A stretch of DNA of 64,000 nt from Heterocephalus glaber (GCF_000247695.1 NW_004624782.1:13603271-13667270); one strand, 5' to 3'; positions 32,123 through 47,100 are shown, counted from the first letter of the stretch. The notes: generated by a model not told the origin, from the letters alone. A program made the numbers and translations.

Positions 32123-35100
32123 GTAAGCAACGGGGAGGGGAAGGAAAAGGACATGTGTCTGTGACCAGAGAAATTGCAGGGTGTATGAAGCTGGAGTAAA
32201 GGTGGGACTGGCCATAGGTGATGTGGGACCCAGAAATCCTCATTGGAGAAACAGAGCCGGGGCCCATCTTTGGGGCAAAGTGTGGAGGAAAGTCAGAGAA
32301 GGGAGAGAAGGGTGCAGTGAGGCAGGGGGAGTGGGTTCTTAAAATTTTAGGGCAAATAGGCCAGGTGTGATGGTGTGCATCTGCAATCCAAGTACTCTGC
32401 ACATTGTGTTTTTTTTTTTTTTTTTTTGGTACGGGGATCGAACTCGGCTCCTTGTGGTTTCGAGGCAGGTGGTGGAACCACTGAGCTAAATCCCTGGCCC
32501 AGTCCAAGGACTCTGGGAGGCTGAGGCAGGAGGATCACAAGCTTGAGCCCAGTTTGGGCAATTTAGCCAGACCCTGTCTCAAAATTTAAAAAATAAATAA
32601 AGGACTTGTCTTAGGCCAATCCTTTCCCCTTTCCCTGCCTCACTCCCTTCATCTGAACAAATGGCAGTATGTTCCCTGATATCCCAGGGTACCATGACCC
32701 ACATCCGGGGCCTGAATGACAGGAGGGCAGGAGGACAGTTTGGAGGGTTCAGATGTCGGCCAGGCTGCGGTGAGAAGTAGGGTCCGGGCTCTGCGCCCTA
32801 AGGGTTCGGTTCAGGGAGAGGGCCGGGTGGGAACGGCGCGGGTGGCCGCAGGAGCCAGGGGTCCGGCATCCCCGAGGCTGCCTGCGGGCTCTGCGCGGCT
32901 GGGCCCTGACCAGAGGAGATGTGGGTGTGCGGGCTGCAGCCTCCTGTCGGTTCCCGCCTGAGACCCGGCCGCCAGCACCCTGGGCCCTCCTGCCTGCTCC
33001 GCGCTCACGGCCTCGCCTCTGACCTTTCCTTCTCCGCGCAGAGCCCGAAAGGGAAGTGGCGCCCTGGCTCCGGAAGAGCGGCCGGGCCAGTCAGGCGGGC
33101 GGCGGGTGCGGGTCCTGGGCAGGGAGGGCCGCTGACCGCCGTGCCTTCTTCCTCAGAGCCGGCCTCCAGCTACAACCTGGAAGTGAGGGGTGCGCAGAGC
33201 TTCTCCTTCCCGCCCGCCGGGAGACACTTCGGGTACCGCGTGCTGCAGGCCTCGGGCGGGTGAGCGCCCACCGCCCACTGCGTCCCGCCCGCCATCCGCC
33301 CCTCACGGCCCCTGCCCCCGAGTCCCCCGGGAACGCCACAGCCCCGAGCCGAGCTCCGACCTGGAGTCTGCCGGCGCAGGCCCGCTAACCGGGAAGGCAC
33401 GGGAGCGCCGCTCTGGAAGGAGGGCTGTAGAGAGTGCTTCCGGCGCCAGGCAGAAACAGGGCAGCCGAGGAGCCTCCCCCGCGGGACAGGAACCGGGACC
33501 GTGCTTTGGATGCGGGGTCTGCAGCCCTCCACAGGCGGCGCGGGGGGCGGGGGGCGCAGCTCAGGGCAGCCTTCTCCCCAGGGTTGTGGTGGGCGCTCCG
33601 GGCGAGGGCAGCAGCGCAGGAAGCCTGTACTGGTGCGAGCCCGGCACTGGACACTGCCAGCCCGTCCGCCTGACTGGTGAGTGGCGGAGGCGCCTGGGGT
33701 GGGCTCCCCTAGCAACAGGGCTGACCAATCTTCTGGTGCCTGCAGGTTCCAACTATACCTCCAAGTACTTGGGGATAACCTTGGTAACAGACCCCGCGGA
33801 CGGAAGGGTTTTGGTAAGAGTTTTGTGTATTGGTACCGGGGATCGAACTCACGACCTTGCAGTTGTGAGACAGCTGTCAGCACCAGTGAGCTAAATCCCT
33901 GGCCCTTGTGTATGGTTTTATCAGAGCCTGTGAGGCTCAGTGCTGGGAAAGAGACTGAAAAGAGAGAAAAATAAAATGGATAAAAGATCCCATAGAAGGT
34001 GAAGGGCATCAGAGGGATTAGTTTGTCAGTGTTTATGAAGAACCAACTCTAAGCCAGGGATTTAGCTCAGTGGCACCGCGCCTGCCTTGCAAGCACAAGG
34101 CCAAGTTCGAACCCCGGTACTGAAAAACAAACAGAACCGACTATGAGCTGGGTGTGCTGGTGCAGACCTGTAATCCCAGCACTGGGGAGGCTGAGGCAGG
34201 AGTACCATGTGAGTTCAAGGCCAGCCTGGACTACATAATGAAACCTTGTCTCAAAAAACAAAACAAAACAAACTATGAAGTCAGGTCTGCCCTGTGATCC
34301 CAGCACTCTGGTAGGCTGAGTCAGGAGAATAGCAACTTCAACCCTGGCCCAGGCAATTTAGCAACGGAGACTGTGTCTCAAAAATAAAAAATAAGGCCAG
34401 GGATTTAGCTCAGTGGCTCTGCCACCTGCCTCAAAAGCAAAAGGTCCCGAGTTTGATCCCTGGTACAAAAAAAAAAGTGTGAAAATAAAAAATAAAGGGT
34501 TGGGGATGTAGCTCAGTGCAGTGCAAAGGCTGAGAGTTCAAATCTCCAGTGCTACAAAAAAAAAAAAAAGAACCGACTAGCCAGCTATGAACCAGCTATT
34601 TTAATTAATTTATTTTTTGCTTTTGGAGACAGGATCTTGCTGGCCTGGGCTCAGTATGTAGGCCAGGCTGGCCTTGAACTTCCAGGGTCCTCTTGGTGGG
34701 TGCTGGGATTACAGGTGCACACCACCAAGCCCGGTCTCAACTGGCATTTTCAAGACCCTCCTAACCTCATTGTTTTTTGGTTTTTGTTTTTTTTTGGTAC
34801 CAGGGATTGAACTCGGGTCCTTGCGCTTACGAAGCAGGCGACGAAACCACTGAGCTAAATCCCCAGCTAACCTCATTTTTTATATTAAATATCTATGACT
34901 GTGTCATTTTGGTGGTGTGTTTTCTTTTAATGTTTTTTCTAGAACTGGGGATTGAATCCAGGGCCTTCTCACTGTGCTATGTCTCCAGCCCTCGCTTTGC
35001 TTTGTTTTGTTTTTGAGCCAAGAGTCCTAACCATGTGCGGTCCAAGCCGTCCCTGAACTCACTGTGTAGTCCAGACTGGCCTCGGACTTGTGCAGAGCCT

Positions 35101-38100
35101 CTTGTGTCAGCCTCCCAGGTCCTCAACACCACATCTGGCCCCTTCTTTTAATTTTTTTTTTTTGGTACCAGGGATCGAACTCAGGACTTCTTTTAATATT
35201 TTTAATTCAATGGCTTCTTAGAAAAATATTGCTTTCTTTTTTTTTTTGGTACCGGGAATCGAACTCGGGTCCTTCCGCTTGTGCCGCAGGCAGCGAAACC
35301 ACTCAGCCAAACCCCCGGCCCTAGAAAAATATTGCTTAAGAAGCTAAAGTTTGCAAAATAAAATTAAAGGAAAATATTAAATTAATAGTATCCCCATATG
35401 GCAGAAATTGTGAAGTATTTTATAAATACCCTGTTGGGTGTGGTGCTACATGCCTGTAATCCCAGTAGTTGTAGTTAAGAGGCTGAGGCAGGAGGATCAT
35501 CATGAGTACAATGCCAGCCTGGGCTACAGAGCAAGACCCTGTCTCAAACAAAAAAATAAAAATTTTAAAAATTTTAAAAACCCTCAAAGTTTGGGAAATA
35601 TTGCCATATATTTTTTTTAAACCCTTGTTGAGACATTCAGTATATACATTTATCACCAGAGGAAACACGACCAGAAGGATTAAGAGTTTTGGCCCAGATC
35701 ACATAGTTACAAAATGGTAAAGTCAGGATTTCGGTCAAATTCTCAATTGATTTCTACTCCATTGCTCTTTCCTGGTATTCCCAGCTGGAAGCCTTCTGAC
35801 ACCCTTATGTAAAAGATAGATTAGCTGAGTAACATACTGATCAACAGTGTTTAATCGTAGCTCATTTACTTAGCTACTATTACATGTCAGACATTGTGCC
35901 GGGTTCCAGTGGGAAAGGAGTGAAGGAGACGGTGACCTAAACTACACTTCAGATTAGCCTGGTGGGAAGCATGGTCCCAAGCGAGAGAAACAGCACTGCG
36001 TGTTCTGGGAATAGAGTTGTTGTTTGGCTTGTACAGAATGTGTGACTGGGAATAGGAGAGTGTCCTGGAAACGTGGGCGCTGCCCAGCTGTCGGTAGTGT
36101 GAGGTTCAGTTTCAAGCACAGGCGGGGAGCGGCCCTTGCCAGGGGGCATTGGAGAGATGGGAGGAGCAACCTTCTGGAGGTAGAAGGGTCACAGCCACTC
36201 ACCGGGATTTGTAAGCTCCTCATCGGTAAGCATTCAGTTGAAGGAAAGGAAGACATTTTATGCAACACTTTCTTGGGAAAGGATAAAAAGGAGATTGCTA
36301 CCCTGTTAATCAGGGTGGGGGCTCCGGAAAGATGTGGGACCCCAAGCCCTTGCCTTCAGCCCTTTTTGTTAGCCCAGGGAGCGTGTCACAGCCTGATTGG
36401 CTATTTTAGGCCCTAGGACCTGCCATCACCTGCGTGCAAACTCCCAGGTGAGCTTGATTTGGTTTTCTTTGTCCTGTCAGGTCCTATCTCTGAAATGTAT
36501 GGGTTTGTTGAAAGGACTTTTCATAAGGGAAACATAGTGAGAGAATTAAAAGAAAGATACACAGCTCTATGCGGGTGTGAGTATGTCTTATATACCATGG
36601 GAGTTTTTTCTGCTCTGTACCCTCCCCTTTGTCTCCTTTGTACTTTACTCCATGAGGCGGGGGGGACTGGCAGGGTCATGCCACTTGGCAGCTCTCTGGC
36701 TTGGCCTCTTAATTGCTCCCACTAGCAAGGGCTTAACTCTTTCTAGTCAAGATTTTCCAGAAAGCGCACAGAGGCCTTCATCCTATTATTTCCCTGCCAA
36801 TCTGTCCCCTTACCCTACATTTCACCTTGATTCGAGGCTTTTGGATGTAGGGAGTGAGAGAGGAGGACAGGATTCTGAAGAATCTTATCATTTTCTTGAG
36901 ATAACTAAAGACACAATATCTCAGCATAGTGGCACACTCTTGCAGTCCAAGCTGCTAGGGAAGCTGAGGCAGGAGTACCTTATCTCAGGAGTAAGACCCT
37001 GCCTCAAAAAAATAAAAAGGAGCCAGGTATGGTGGTACACAGCTGTAATCCCAGCACTTTGAGAGCCTGAGACAGGAGGACTGCAAGTTTGAGCACAGCC
37101 TGGGCAGTTTACCAACTCAGTAAGACCCTGTCTCAAAACAAAAAGGGCTAGGGCCTGGGATTTAGCTCAGTGGTTTCGCAGCCTGCTGTGCAAGCGCAAA
37201 GACCCGAGTTTGATCCCTAGTACCTAAATAAATAAATAAATAAAAAGGGCTGAAGATAATAGCTCAGTGCAAAAGCCCTGGGTTTAATCCCTGGTCCTGG
37301 AAAAAGATACAATAGCTGGAGACATAGCACAGTGGTAGAGCATCCCTGGGTTTGAGCCCTGGTACTACCAAAATAAATACATACATAAATAAAGATTTAA
37401 AAATAAAAGACAGCAAGAAGAAGCCCAGCCTTTTTTTCCTTTTCTTCATTCAGGCCTGTGACCCTGGGCTGTCTTGGACGTGTGACCAGAATACCTATCT
37501 GAGTGGCCTGTGTTACCTCTTCCCCGAGAATCTGGGGGGCCCCGTGGTCCAAGGGCGCCCCGGGTATCAGGGTACAGAGCTGGAGTCCCGGTGGGTGGGA
37601 TACGTGGAGGAGCCCTCCTGGGGCCAGCACCAGGAGGCCAGCCTGGAGCCCTGCCCAGCCTGTGCATCCCCTCCGCAGAGTGCATAAAGGGCAACGTCGA
37701 CCTGGTGTTTCTGTTTGACGGCTCCATGAGCTTGCAGCAAGACGAGTTTCAGAAGATCGTGGACTTCATGAAGGATGTGATGAAAAAACTCAGCAACTCC
37801 TCCTACCAGGTGACCGTGCGTGGCGTTTGGCTGCAGATAGTGGAGCTCGTGCACTGTGTATCTGTAGAACCCGTGGGTGTGGCTGTAGCTGGGCTTGTGG
37901 AAGGGACGAGAACCAGGGAGTAGTGCCTCTCGTGTTCTCCCATTCTATTTTCTATTTCTTTTTGCACTTTTGCTTTCTTTCTTGCTCTCTCTGTAGACCA
38001 GTTCCCTTAGCCTCTTTGGCTCACAGGAGGTGTGGGATGCCCCTAAGTCTTGTGTTAAAGTTCCAGAAGGGTTTTGTATTTTTTTAAACCTTCCTCTCAA

Positions 38101-41100
38101 CCAGCCCCTCCTCTGCAAATCCAAAAGACTCAGAAAAGAGACTCTGACTGGCCTAGCCTGGATCAGGCAACCATCCCGGCCCAGCCAGCAGTCATCCACA
38201 GAAAGAAGGCGCTCGGTACCGCCTGCGGGGAAGGCAGCCGGGGCCAGGGCCTCTGCACACAGCTCTGCACATGGAAGCAGAGCTGTTCATTTCTACATTT
38301 ATCTGTATGTTGCTTCATTTTCAAAATGAATAATCTAAACCAGGGTGTGAGTAGGGTTCTAGGCCCTGCCTAAGAGGTGGAGATGGAGAAGCCAAGTGGG
38401 AAGGGATGCGCAACTGTGTTCTTCCTTCTCATTCTAGTTTGCTGCCGTTCAGTTTTCCTCAACTTACGAAACAGAATTTAACTTCTTGGATTACGTTAAA
38501 CTGAAGGACCCTGATGTTCTGCTGGCCAAAGTAAACCACATGTGCTTGCTGACCAACACCTTCGGTGCCATCAACTATGTCGCGTGAGTCCTCCGGGTGC
38601 GGGCATGTCCATTCACCTGTGTTGTGGAGCTGCTTCCTCATCACACAATGAGGAGCTCAGTCTCACAGCGAGGGGCAGTTTATCAAATGAGTTAAAGTAG
38701 AGTGATTTTAATCCCTTTCCTTTGGTTGTAAATAATAGAAATCTAGTCTATCCTACCTAAATCTGGAGGGAAATTTGTTTGCTTGTTTGTTTTGAGACAG
38801 GGTCTCACTATGTACTTCAGGCTGGTCTTGAACTCAGTAGGTAGCCCTGGCTGGCCTGGAACTCACAGCGATCCTCCTGCCTCAGCCTCCCGAGTGCTTG
38901 GATTACAAGTGTGCACCCAGCTCAGTGGTAAATTCTTTTTTTCTTTTTTTTTGGTACCGGAGATTGAACTCAGGTCCTTGTGCTTTCCAGGCAGGTTCCG
39001 GAACCACTGAGCTAAATCCCTGACCCTCAGTGGTAAATTCTTGAGAGGATGCAGCTCTGAGCCTTTGAGACAGGATGTATTTGTTTTTTTGGTACCGGGG
39101 ATCAAACTCGGGTCCTTGTGCTTCCAAGGCTGGCAGCAGAACCACTGAGCTAAAGCCCTGGCCGGACAGGATGTATTTCTAAGCCTCATGAGGGATGAGA
39201 ACCAGGACTTGGAAAATACTGTGAGCCACAGCCACAGGGTCAAATCTTAGATGGGATCAGCTTTGGAATTCAGCATACAAAGAAAAATCTCAAACACTCA
39301 AAACTGTCCTTGAAGAATTTCTTGGAATTATACATAAAATTAAATCTACTCAGGGCCGGGGATTTAGCTCAGTGGTTTCGCCACCTGCTGAGCAAGGGCA
39401 AGGACCCAAGTTCGATCCCTGGTACCAAAAAATAAAAAAATAAAAAAATAAATCTACTCAAGTCCCACATTAGAAACGATCATATCTTGAACTGCTGTGT
39501 TCAATTGGGGCCTAGATGAAAGTAGTCAGATTGCACTGAAGGGTGGTGGTGTGTGTGTGTGTTTAGCAGTAGCAAAGTTCATTTGAAAAAGTGAAAGTGA
39601 AGAGTGGGGGAGAAACTGCCTCTGCAGAGTGAGGTTGGGGAGTAAAAGAGGCAAAAGCAGGATAAAAGGACACCCTGGAGAAAGCAGGGCGGGCTATCCT
39701 ATACCACGTTGTGTGTGTATGTGTATGTATATATATATTTTTGTTTGTTTGTTTGTTTTGTTTTTGGTACCAAGGATCAAACTCGGGACTTTTCGCGGCA
39801 GGCGGCGGAACCACTGAGCTAAATCCCCAGGCCCTACATTGTATATTTTTAAAATACCTACATTTAAATGTTAGGGTGGCCGTGAGAACCAGGCTGCTTA
39901 GGGGAATAAGAAAAGTTGTAGCTCCTGTCTTACCGCATGTTGCCCTGGGTGTACACTTGAGCTGAATGGCTTAGCGGGAAGAGCTTCCTACCCTGCTTCG
40001 CTTATCTTTCTCATTTTCCTTTCTTTGCCAAGCATATTGAATCTGCATGTGGCAAACAGAACCTAGTGCCCTCCTCAGATCTCCAGCTCCTTCCTGTTGG
40101 GATCACCGGGTTTGCTGTGTCCATTTCCTTCTTTCTATGCACAGCTGCAGGGTGCGGCCAGGCCAGGCCCCTCCAGGGTCTGCTCATTACTCCGTTCAGA
40201 TGAGCAACCTTCACTCCTGCTTCTAGGAGAGAAAAGTGCAAGGCCCAGGCTACAAGGCCTGGACCCGCCTTGTGCCGCAGGGCCCTGTGGCGCCAGCATG
40301 GGTGCTGGAATCCCACCGCTGTGCAGCTCGTTTCTCACTTAGAGAAAGAGGTCCCTGTGGGGCAGGAAGAGGCCAGAAGGTGTCAGCTGAGGGGCACGAA
40401 GAGGCGGCCGTGGGTACGCGGGTCATGAGCACCCCTCGGCCATCTGGCTTTGTGGAGGGCATTGTTCTAGCTCAAGAATCAACAAACTATTTCTACAAAA
40501 GACCAGCAAAGATTTTAGGCTCTTCTGGCCACTTATTGAATATTCTTGTTTGATTTTATAATCTTTTAAAAATATGAAAACTACCCTTAGCTTATAGACT
40601 ATCCAAACCAAGCTGTGGGCCGGATTCTTCCGGTGGGTTTTTGATTCCGTTTTGCCTTGCTCTAAGTATTGAGAATATAGCACTGGGTTAAATCAAGATC
40701 TCTGCCTTCTTAGAGCTGAATATTTTATTAGGGGAGAGAAATGTAACAAACATTACGAATAAGTTAGATAATGCAGAAGACAGTTTGGTGAAGAAAATGA
40801 AAGCATCATTCAGTAGGAAGAGCAGGAAGGGTTACTTTTGAGCAGAGCTCTTGAAGTTAGGAAGTGAGCCATGCAGATCCCGGGGACAGCACTCTAGGCA
40901 GAGGGGATAGCAACTGAATTTGAACTGAATTTGAATTAGTTATCTATCACTAAAAAATACCTGAGACAACCAATTTATAAACACAGCCAGGTATGCCAGT
41001 ACTTGGGAGGCTGAGGCAGGAGGATCACCATGAGTTCAAGACCAGTCTGAACTATACCCTCTCTCAAAAAACAGAACAAAACAAAAACCACAATAGGTTT

Positions 41101-44100
41101 ATTTTGGCTCAGAGTTCTGGCGATTTCAGTCCGCGATGATCATCCATGTCCTGTTGCTTTGGGGCTATGGTGGGCATCATGGGGGAGTGCATGGCCTGGA
41201 AACCAAAGAAAGAGGAAGGGGTGGAAGTCACTGTCTCCCCAAAGACAGATTCTAGTGACCTGCGGCCTCCCACCAGCCCTCACCACTTAATGTTTCCACC
41301 ACAGTGCTATGCTGGGACACAGAAGATGCAAATTGGAGCCTATCTGGAAGATTCAGCAAGAGCCAGGACGCTGGGCACAGTGGTGTGTGCCTGGGATCCT
41401 AGCTACTCCGGAGGCTGAGGCAGGAGGATTACAAGTTTGAGGCAATTTAGCAAGAGCCTGTCTCACAGTACAAAATAAAAAGGCCTGGGGTGTGACTCAA
41501 TAGCTGAACACCCTCGGTTCCATCCCCCACACCAAACAGAAGCAGAACAAAACCAAAGCCTAAGAAGAGCCAGGGCGCCAGTGTGGCGGGAACAGATAGT
41601 GAGAGGTGAAAGCAGATGAAGGGTTTCAGAGCACGAGGGCCTTAGAGGCCGAAGTGGGGACTTCGGCTCCTCTAGGGTGAGAAGCCAGTGGGGCTTCTGA
41701 GCCAGCAGTGACAATCTGGTTTATGTTTTTTTAAAAACCTCTCTGTCTGTTAAAAAATAAGTGAAGAACCCTCCAGCTCCAGAGCGGATTAGTTAGATTG
41801 CAGACGTGCGAAGTCAGGCCAAGTCCCGTCAGGAGGCTGAAGCTGCAGATGAGGTGATCAAGCTGGGTGTTGCAGGTCAGAAGCTGGGGAACATTTAAGG
41901 GATGTGCAAGGCGGAGCCAGAGACACCGCCTTGGCGGTCAGAGGGGCCCCGCCTCCCTTTCTTCCTTCTCTCAAGTGCACGAGCACCTGTCCTGCCAGGA
42001 GGCGGAGACACAGCAGTGACCGTGAGCATTCCGAGGTTCGGGGACAGCGGACAAACGCGTCAGTGGATTCACCAGATTGACTGCTTGGCAGCCCGGAGGT
42101 GGCGGGAGGTGGTCGCTGTGGAAGAGGGACTTCTGGGTCTCAGTGCCCTTCTGTTCTCATTGAGGACTCAGTTGGATCAGCGTCCCTACAACGTCCCCCT
42201 GGTTGCTGTGTGGTTGAAATAGAAAGCAGACAAAGCCCAGTCACCCTTCACAAAACCTCCTTCGGGGCCCATGAACTCTCGGATGTCCTCCAGGCTACCC
42301 GGAATACAACGAGAGACTAGACCCTCAGTCTCAGCAAAGAGTTCTCTCTCGTTCTCTCTATCTCTCTCTCTCTCTGGACAGAGTCTCACTATGTAGTCCA
42401 GACTGGTCTTGATCTTGCTATGTAGCTCAGGCTGGCCTCAAACTCATGGCGATTCTCCCGCCTCAGCCTCCTGAGTGCTAGGGTTATAGGCATGCACCCC
42501 CATGCCCAGCTCAGCTAAGAATTTTATTTTATTTATTTATTTTGATACTGGGGATCGAACTCAGGACCTTGCGCTTATGCTGCAGGAGGCGAAACCACTG
42601 AACTAAATCTCCGGCCCTCAGCTAAGAATTTTAGAGAAAGCCTAGAGGGAGGCACAGCAATGAGGGCAGGTGAGGTGGGAGGCCAAGAAGACACAAAGGC
42701 TTGGATCGCCTGCCTGGGAGACTCGAGAAGGACTTTACCTCTCTGTCAGGGCAGTGGTGGAATGAACAGGGAGCTGGGAGACGGCAGGCTCTGGCTTCAG
42801 GAGCCTCACATCCTCCTCTCCGTGACACAGGACAGAGGTGTTCCGGCCAGAGCAGGGGGCCCGGCCAGATGCCACGAAAGTGCTCATCATCATCACAGAT
42901 GGGGAGGCCACTGACACGGGCGACGTGGAGGTGGCCAGAGACATTGTCCGCTACATCATCGGGGTGAGGCCCTGTCTTCCCGTTCCCGTCCCAGCCCCTG
43001 CTCCTTTGTCTCGGGGCCCAGGTCTTATGAAAATCACTGAAAACTGGCCTGAGACCTGGGGGACACCAGCTGTTCACTCTTCTCTCCCTCACAGATTGGA
43101 AAGCATTTTAAGACCAAGCAAAGTCAGGAGAAGCTCCACAAGTTTGCCTCACAACCCATAGAGGAGTTTGTCAAGATTCTGGACACATTTGAGAAGCTCA
43201 AATATCTGTTCACAGAGCTGGAAAAGAAGATCTATGTCATTGAGGGTGAGTGGCAGCCCTGGGAGAGGGCTGGGAAGGCATTCAGAACCTTACTGGGGAA
43301 TAGGGACGCACTGAAGAGGGACGGGCTCCGAGGACCTGACCCTGTGCTGAGAGCGCTCCTAAAAGTGGAAAGCAAAACAAAACCCAGCCCTAACTAAGAA
43401 GAGAAGATGACTCGGGCAGAGTTAGATGTAGCATTTCTGTGCATCGCCTCCTTTGGAGCAGTGTCTTGCCTGTGTCACCTCATCCCTGCAGGGTGACCCT
43501 GTCCCTTCCTGCCCGGTCTCACTGTCATGGAGTCCAGGCCCAGCTTCCTGAGCAGGGGCAGTGGGCGCCTGGTGTGGCTGGCGGAGGGCTTGTCAGCGCC
43601 GCCCGAGACCCGCTGGCTACCGGGTCGTCCCCCAGGCATCCCAGTCTGATGCAAGGCCAGAGGTCCCGCAGGAGGTCCCGGGGTCAGGACGTGTGTGGGC
43701 TTTGTGAAGATGCAGTGAGATGTGGAGAACGCAGCCAGCTAGACCTGTGGAGAAGCCACGGCCTTTCCTTGCTGTGGGCTCCACCGGGTCCCTCTCCTCC
43801 ATGAGGCTCATTGTTCTGTTCAGTGAGCTTAATCTGGGTCTCAGAGATGGAAGGTTGTTAGCTCCATCTAGGCTGCTGTTAGTTCCCTAGGGCTGCTCTA
43901 AAAATACCAAAGACTAGGTGTCTCAAAGCAACTGAAGTTTACTGTCTCACCTTTCTGGAAGCTGGAAATCCAGACTCAATGAGTTGGGGGGCCGCAGTCC
44001 TCTGGACACTTACCCTCGGCCCCTGTGCTTTGGGGGTTCAGCAGTGGGCCCTGCATCCTCCATGTGGAGGGGCACCTTCCAGGCGCATGGCGGTGTCTCT

Positions 44101-47100
44101 TCATGTTGTCTTCCCTATGTCCAAATCTCTCTGTAAGAACACCCGTCGTTTAGATTAGGACCGACCCTTGTGACCTCAACTTAATTTGATTACTTCAGTA
44201 AAGACCATATTTCCAAATCAGTTCACATCTGGAGGTACTGGGGATTAGGACATCGACATATCTTTTAGGGGACCCAAGTCACTCCATAAGAACAGCCTAG
44301 GGCCGGGGATTTAGCTCAGTGGCACCAGGCCTGCCTCTCAAGTGCCAGGTCCTGAGTTCGATCACCGATACCAAAAACAACAACAACAACAACAGCAACA
44401 ACAAGAACAGCCTAGTAGGCCAGGGGTGGTGGTGCACGCCATAGTCCGAGCACTCAGGAAGCTGAGGCGGGAGGATCACCACGAGTTTGAGGCCAACCTG
44501 GCTACATGGTGAGACCCTGTCTCAAAGAACAAAGCCTGGTGAGGTGCCCAGGACATTGTAGGCTGTCTGTAGATGACAGCTCTTATCATTCCCCACTCCC
44601 ACCCTCTTCTGGACCTGGCCCCATCCTCCCCTCCTGCTTTAGGGGTCACTTCCGGTGCAGTTCTCCCTGATAGCCCCTCGCTGATAGCCCTGAGGTAATC
44701 TGTGAGCTGTGTGCTCCCTGTCAGCCCCTGTGGCTGACTTGGCTGCTGGTTTGTCATTCGCTGTCTGCACAGTGAGGGTGAGCTCTTCTGTGGCGAGTGC
44801 TCTGCCTGCCTTTGCACTGTTTGTACCCCTGGCGCACAAACTTAATTGCTGTAAAATTCATTCGGTGGATGAACAAGTTATCATTATATTTGCTATGTTC
44901 TTGAATGCTAGTACTACTATTTCTCTTCTCTTATTCTTTTTTCTTTTGGGAATTGAACCTAGGACCTTAACACTGAGATACATCTCCAGCCTTTTTAAAA
45001 AATTTCAGACAGTCTCCCTCAGTTGTCAAGACTCAGCTCTAACTTGTGATCCTCCTGCCTCAGCCTCCCTGAGTGCTGCTGGGATTATAGGGTTGCACCA
45101 TTATGCCTGGCTTCCGTTTTCTTTTATTGATTCATGCTTTCAGCAGCCAAGTACCAGGCTATGTTAATAAGATACTCAAGGATATTGGAAACTAGAGCTC
45201 ATACTCACATTGGATACAGACAGTAAACAAGTAAACATTGTCTCTAAAGATTCTGATAGTGGCAGGGCCCACGTGACAGAAGGGTTCATCGAGGGAGGAA
45301 CCATGGTGAGAGATTAAGAAAGACAGGCAAAGAGATATAATAAGGTACAGGTGGGGCTCTAACTCCTGATGGAGCAAAAGACCCCAAGCAACTGCAGCTT
45401 GTTTATTTATAGTGGTAGAGATAAGGGAAGTGCAGGGGGAGGTCAAAGGGGCTGGGCTGTAACCAGAGCCAGGAGAGCAGCCAAGATCCGCAGGACGTCA
45501 TGCTAGATGGTTTTCTGGCGAATGGGTGGAGAGGAAGACAGTCCTCCTCTAGGCCAGGCCTTGCTCCATCGCACCCTCTCATTGCTTATTCTCCTTGCTG
45601 TGGGGCCCCTGCCTCATCCACGGGAGGAGGTGAGTTAGGCCTGGCCATAGCGATCTACAGCGCAGGGTTCCCCGCATAAGAGTTATCCCAAGGATGAATA
45701 AAGCAGTGAGATGGGGCTGAGAAGAGGATGCTGGGCTGGGTGTCGCTCAGGGTCCTGTGGCAGCCTTGGGGAGGAGGTTACTTTAGTGGACCTGTGGAGG
45801 AAGGCCTTTCTGGAATGACCTTTTTAATTGTATTCTCTTGTGGTGCTGGGGCTCAATTGAAGGGGCTCACTCCTGGGCAGTAGTGCTCTCCATTGAGCTG
45901 CACCCCAGCCAGAGACAAATTGTAGAAATTGAGGTAAAATACACTGAAATGTCATTTGAGTTGAGACCTGAAAGGTAAGAATCAAAGAGCCACGTGAGGA
46001 GTGTGAGCCGAGAGCATCCGAGGGAGAGAGGCACACGCAAAAGCCAGAGGTGAGGGCAGGCTTGTCGGGAATGGAGCAGGCCATCGAGGCAGGGTTGAGG
46101 TGAAGAGGGGAGAGGAGGTCGGAGAGGTGCAGGGGCCTCGGAGGCCTCGTAACGAGTTGGAGTTCAGTGACAAGCAGTGAGAGTGAGGAGGAGTTTTTCA
46201 GAAGGGAAATGATAGGATTCCACATCCATTTTTAAAAGAGATTGCTCTGCCTTGTTCTATAGAAAGAAACCATGGGGAGATTGGAGCCAGAGAACAGATT
46301 CCTAAGCTACTGCACAGTCAGGTTCGCTGAGGGTGGCTGTGCATGGCGGCTGTTCACAAAGGGGCGGGCGTCTCCTGAAGGCTGAACCTCCGGGTCTGCT
46401 GGTGTGTTCCAGACAGGACAGTGCGGGAAGGGCCAAGGTTCATTCCTGGCTTTTAGCTTGATTCCTTGGAGCTGTGAGGATGTCACTGGCTGAAGTTGGG
46501 GAGCCTGAGAAGGAACCAAAGTCAAGAGCTACAGGGCCGGGGATTTGGCTCAGTGGTTTGGTCGCCTGCTGCGCAAGTGCAAGGACCTGAGTTCGATTCC
46601 TGGTACCAAAAAAAAAAGAAGAGCTACAGCCAAGCTTGGTGGCACACGGCTGTAATTCCAGCACTCTGGGAGGCTGAGGCAAGATGATTGCAAGTTCAAG
46701 CCCAGCCTGGGTTAGCAACTTAGAGAGACCCTCTCTCAAAATAAAAAATTAAAAAGAGGGCCAGGGATGTAGCTCAGTGGCGCCGAGCCTGCCTGACAAG
46801 TGGAAGGTCCTGAGTTCGATCCCGGGTACGGGGGGAAAAAAATTTAAAAAGGACTAAGGATGTAGCTGAGTGCAAAGGCCCTGAGTTCAATCTCTGTACC
46901 AAGAAAAAAAAAATCTTGCTGCATCTTGGACCCACTACAGGGGAGCCCTGAGCTCCTGGGCTCATGCATGAGAAAACAGTGCTTGGCTGCCTCTCTGTTC
47001 CAAATCGCTATAAGGTTTGAGAGTGCTGTGTGCTTTGCTGTGGTAAACTCTGTGCTTCCTCCGAAGTCCCCCGCAAGCATTGCTGCCCTTACTGCTCATG

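Noticed and set aside
33170..34009. 279-codon minus-strand frame
   Set aside because: It is antisense to ITGAL exons 2-4 and CpG-rich introns, and its start lies in repeat-free intron with no protein similarity.
37446..37923. Alternative frames over ITGAL exons 5 and 6
   Set aside because: They run across clear splice sites and break the conserved protein; only the spliced frame matches integrin alpha-L.
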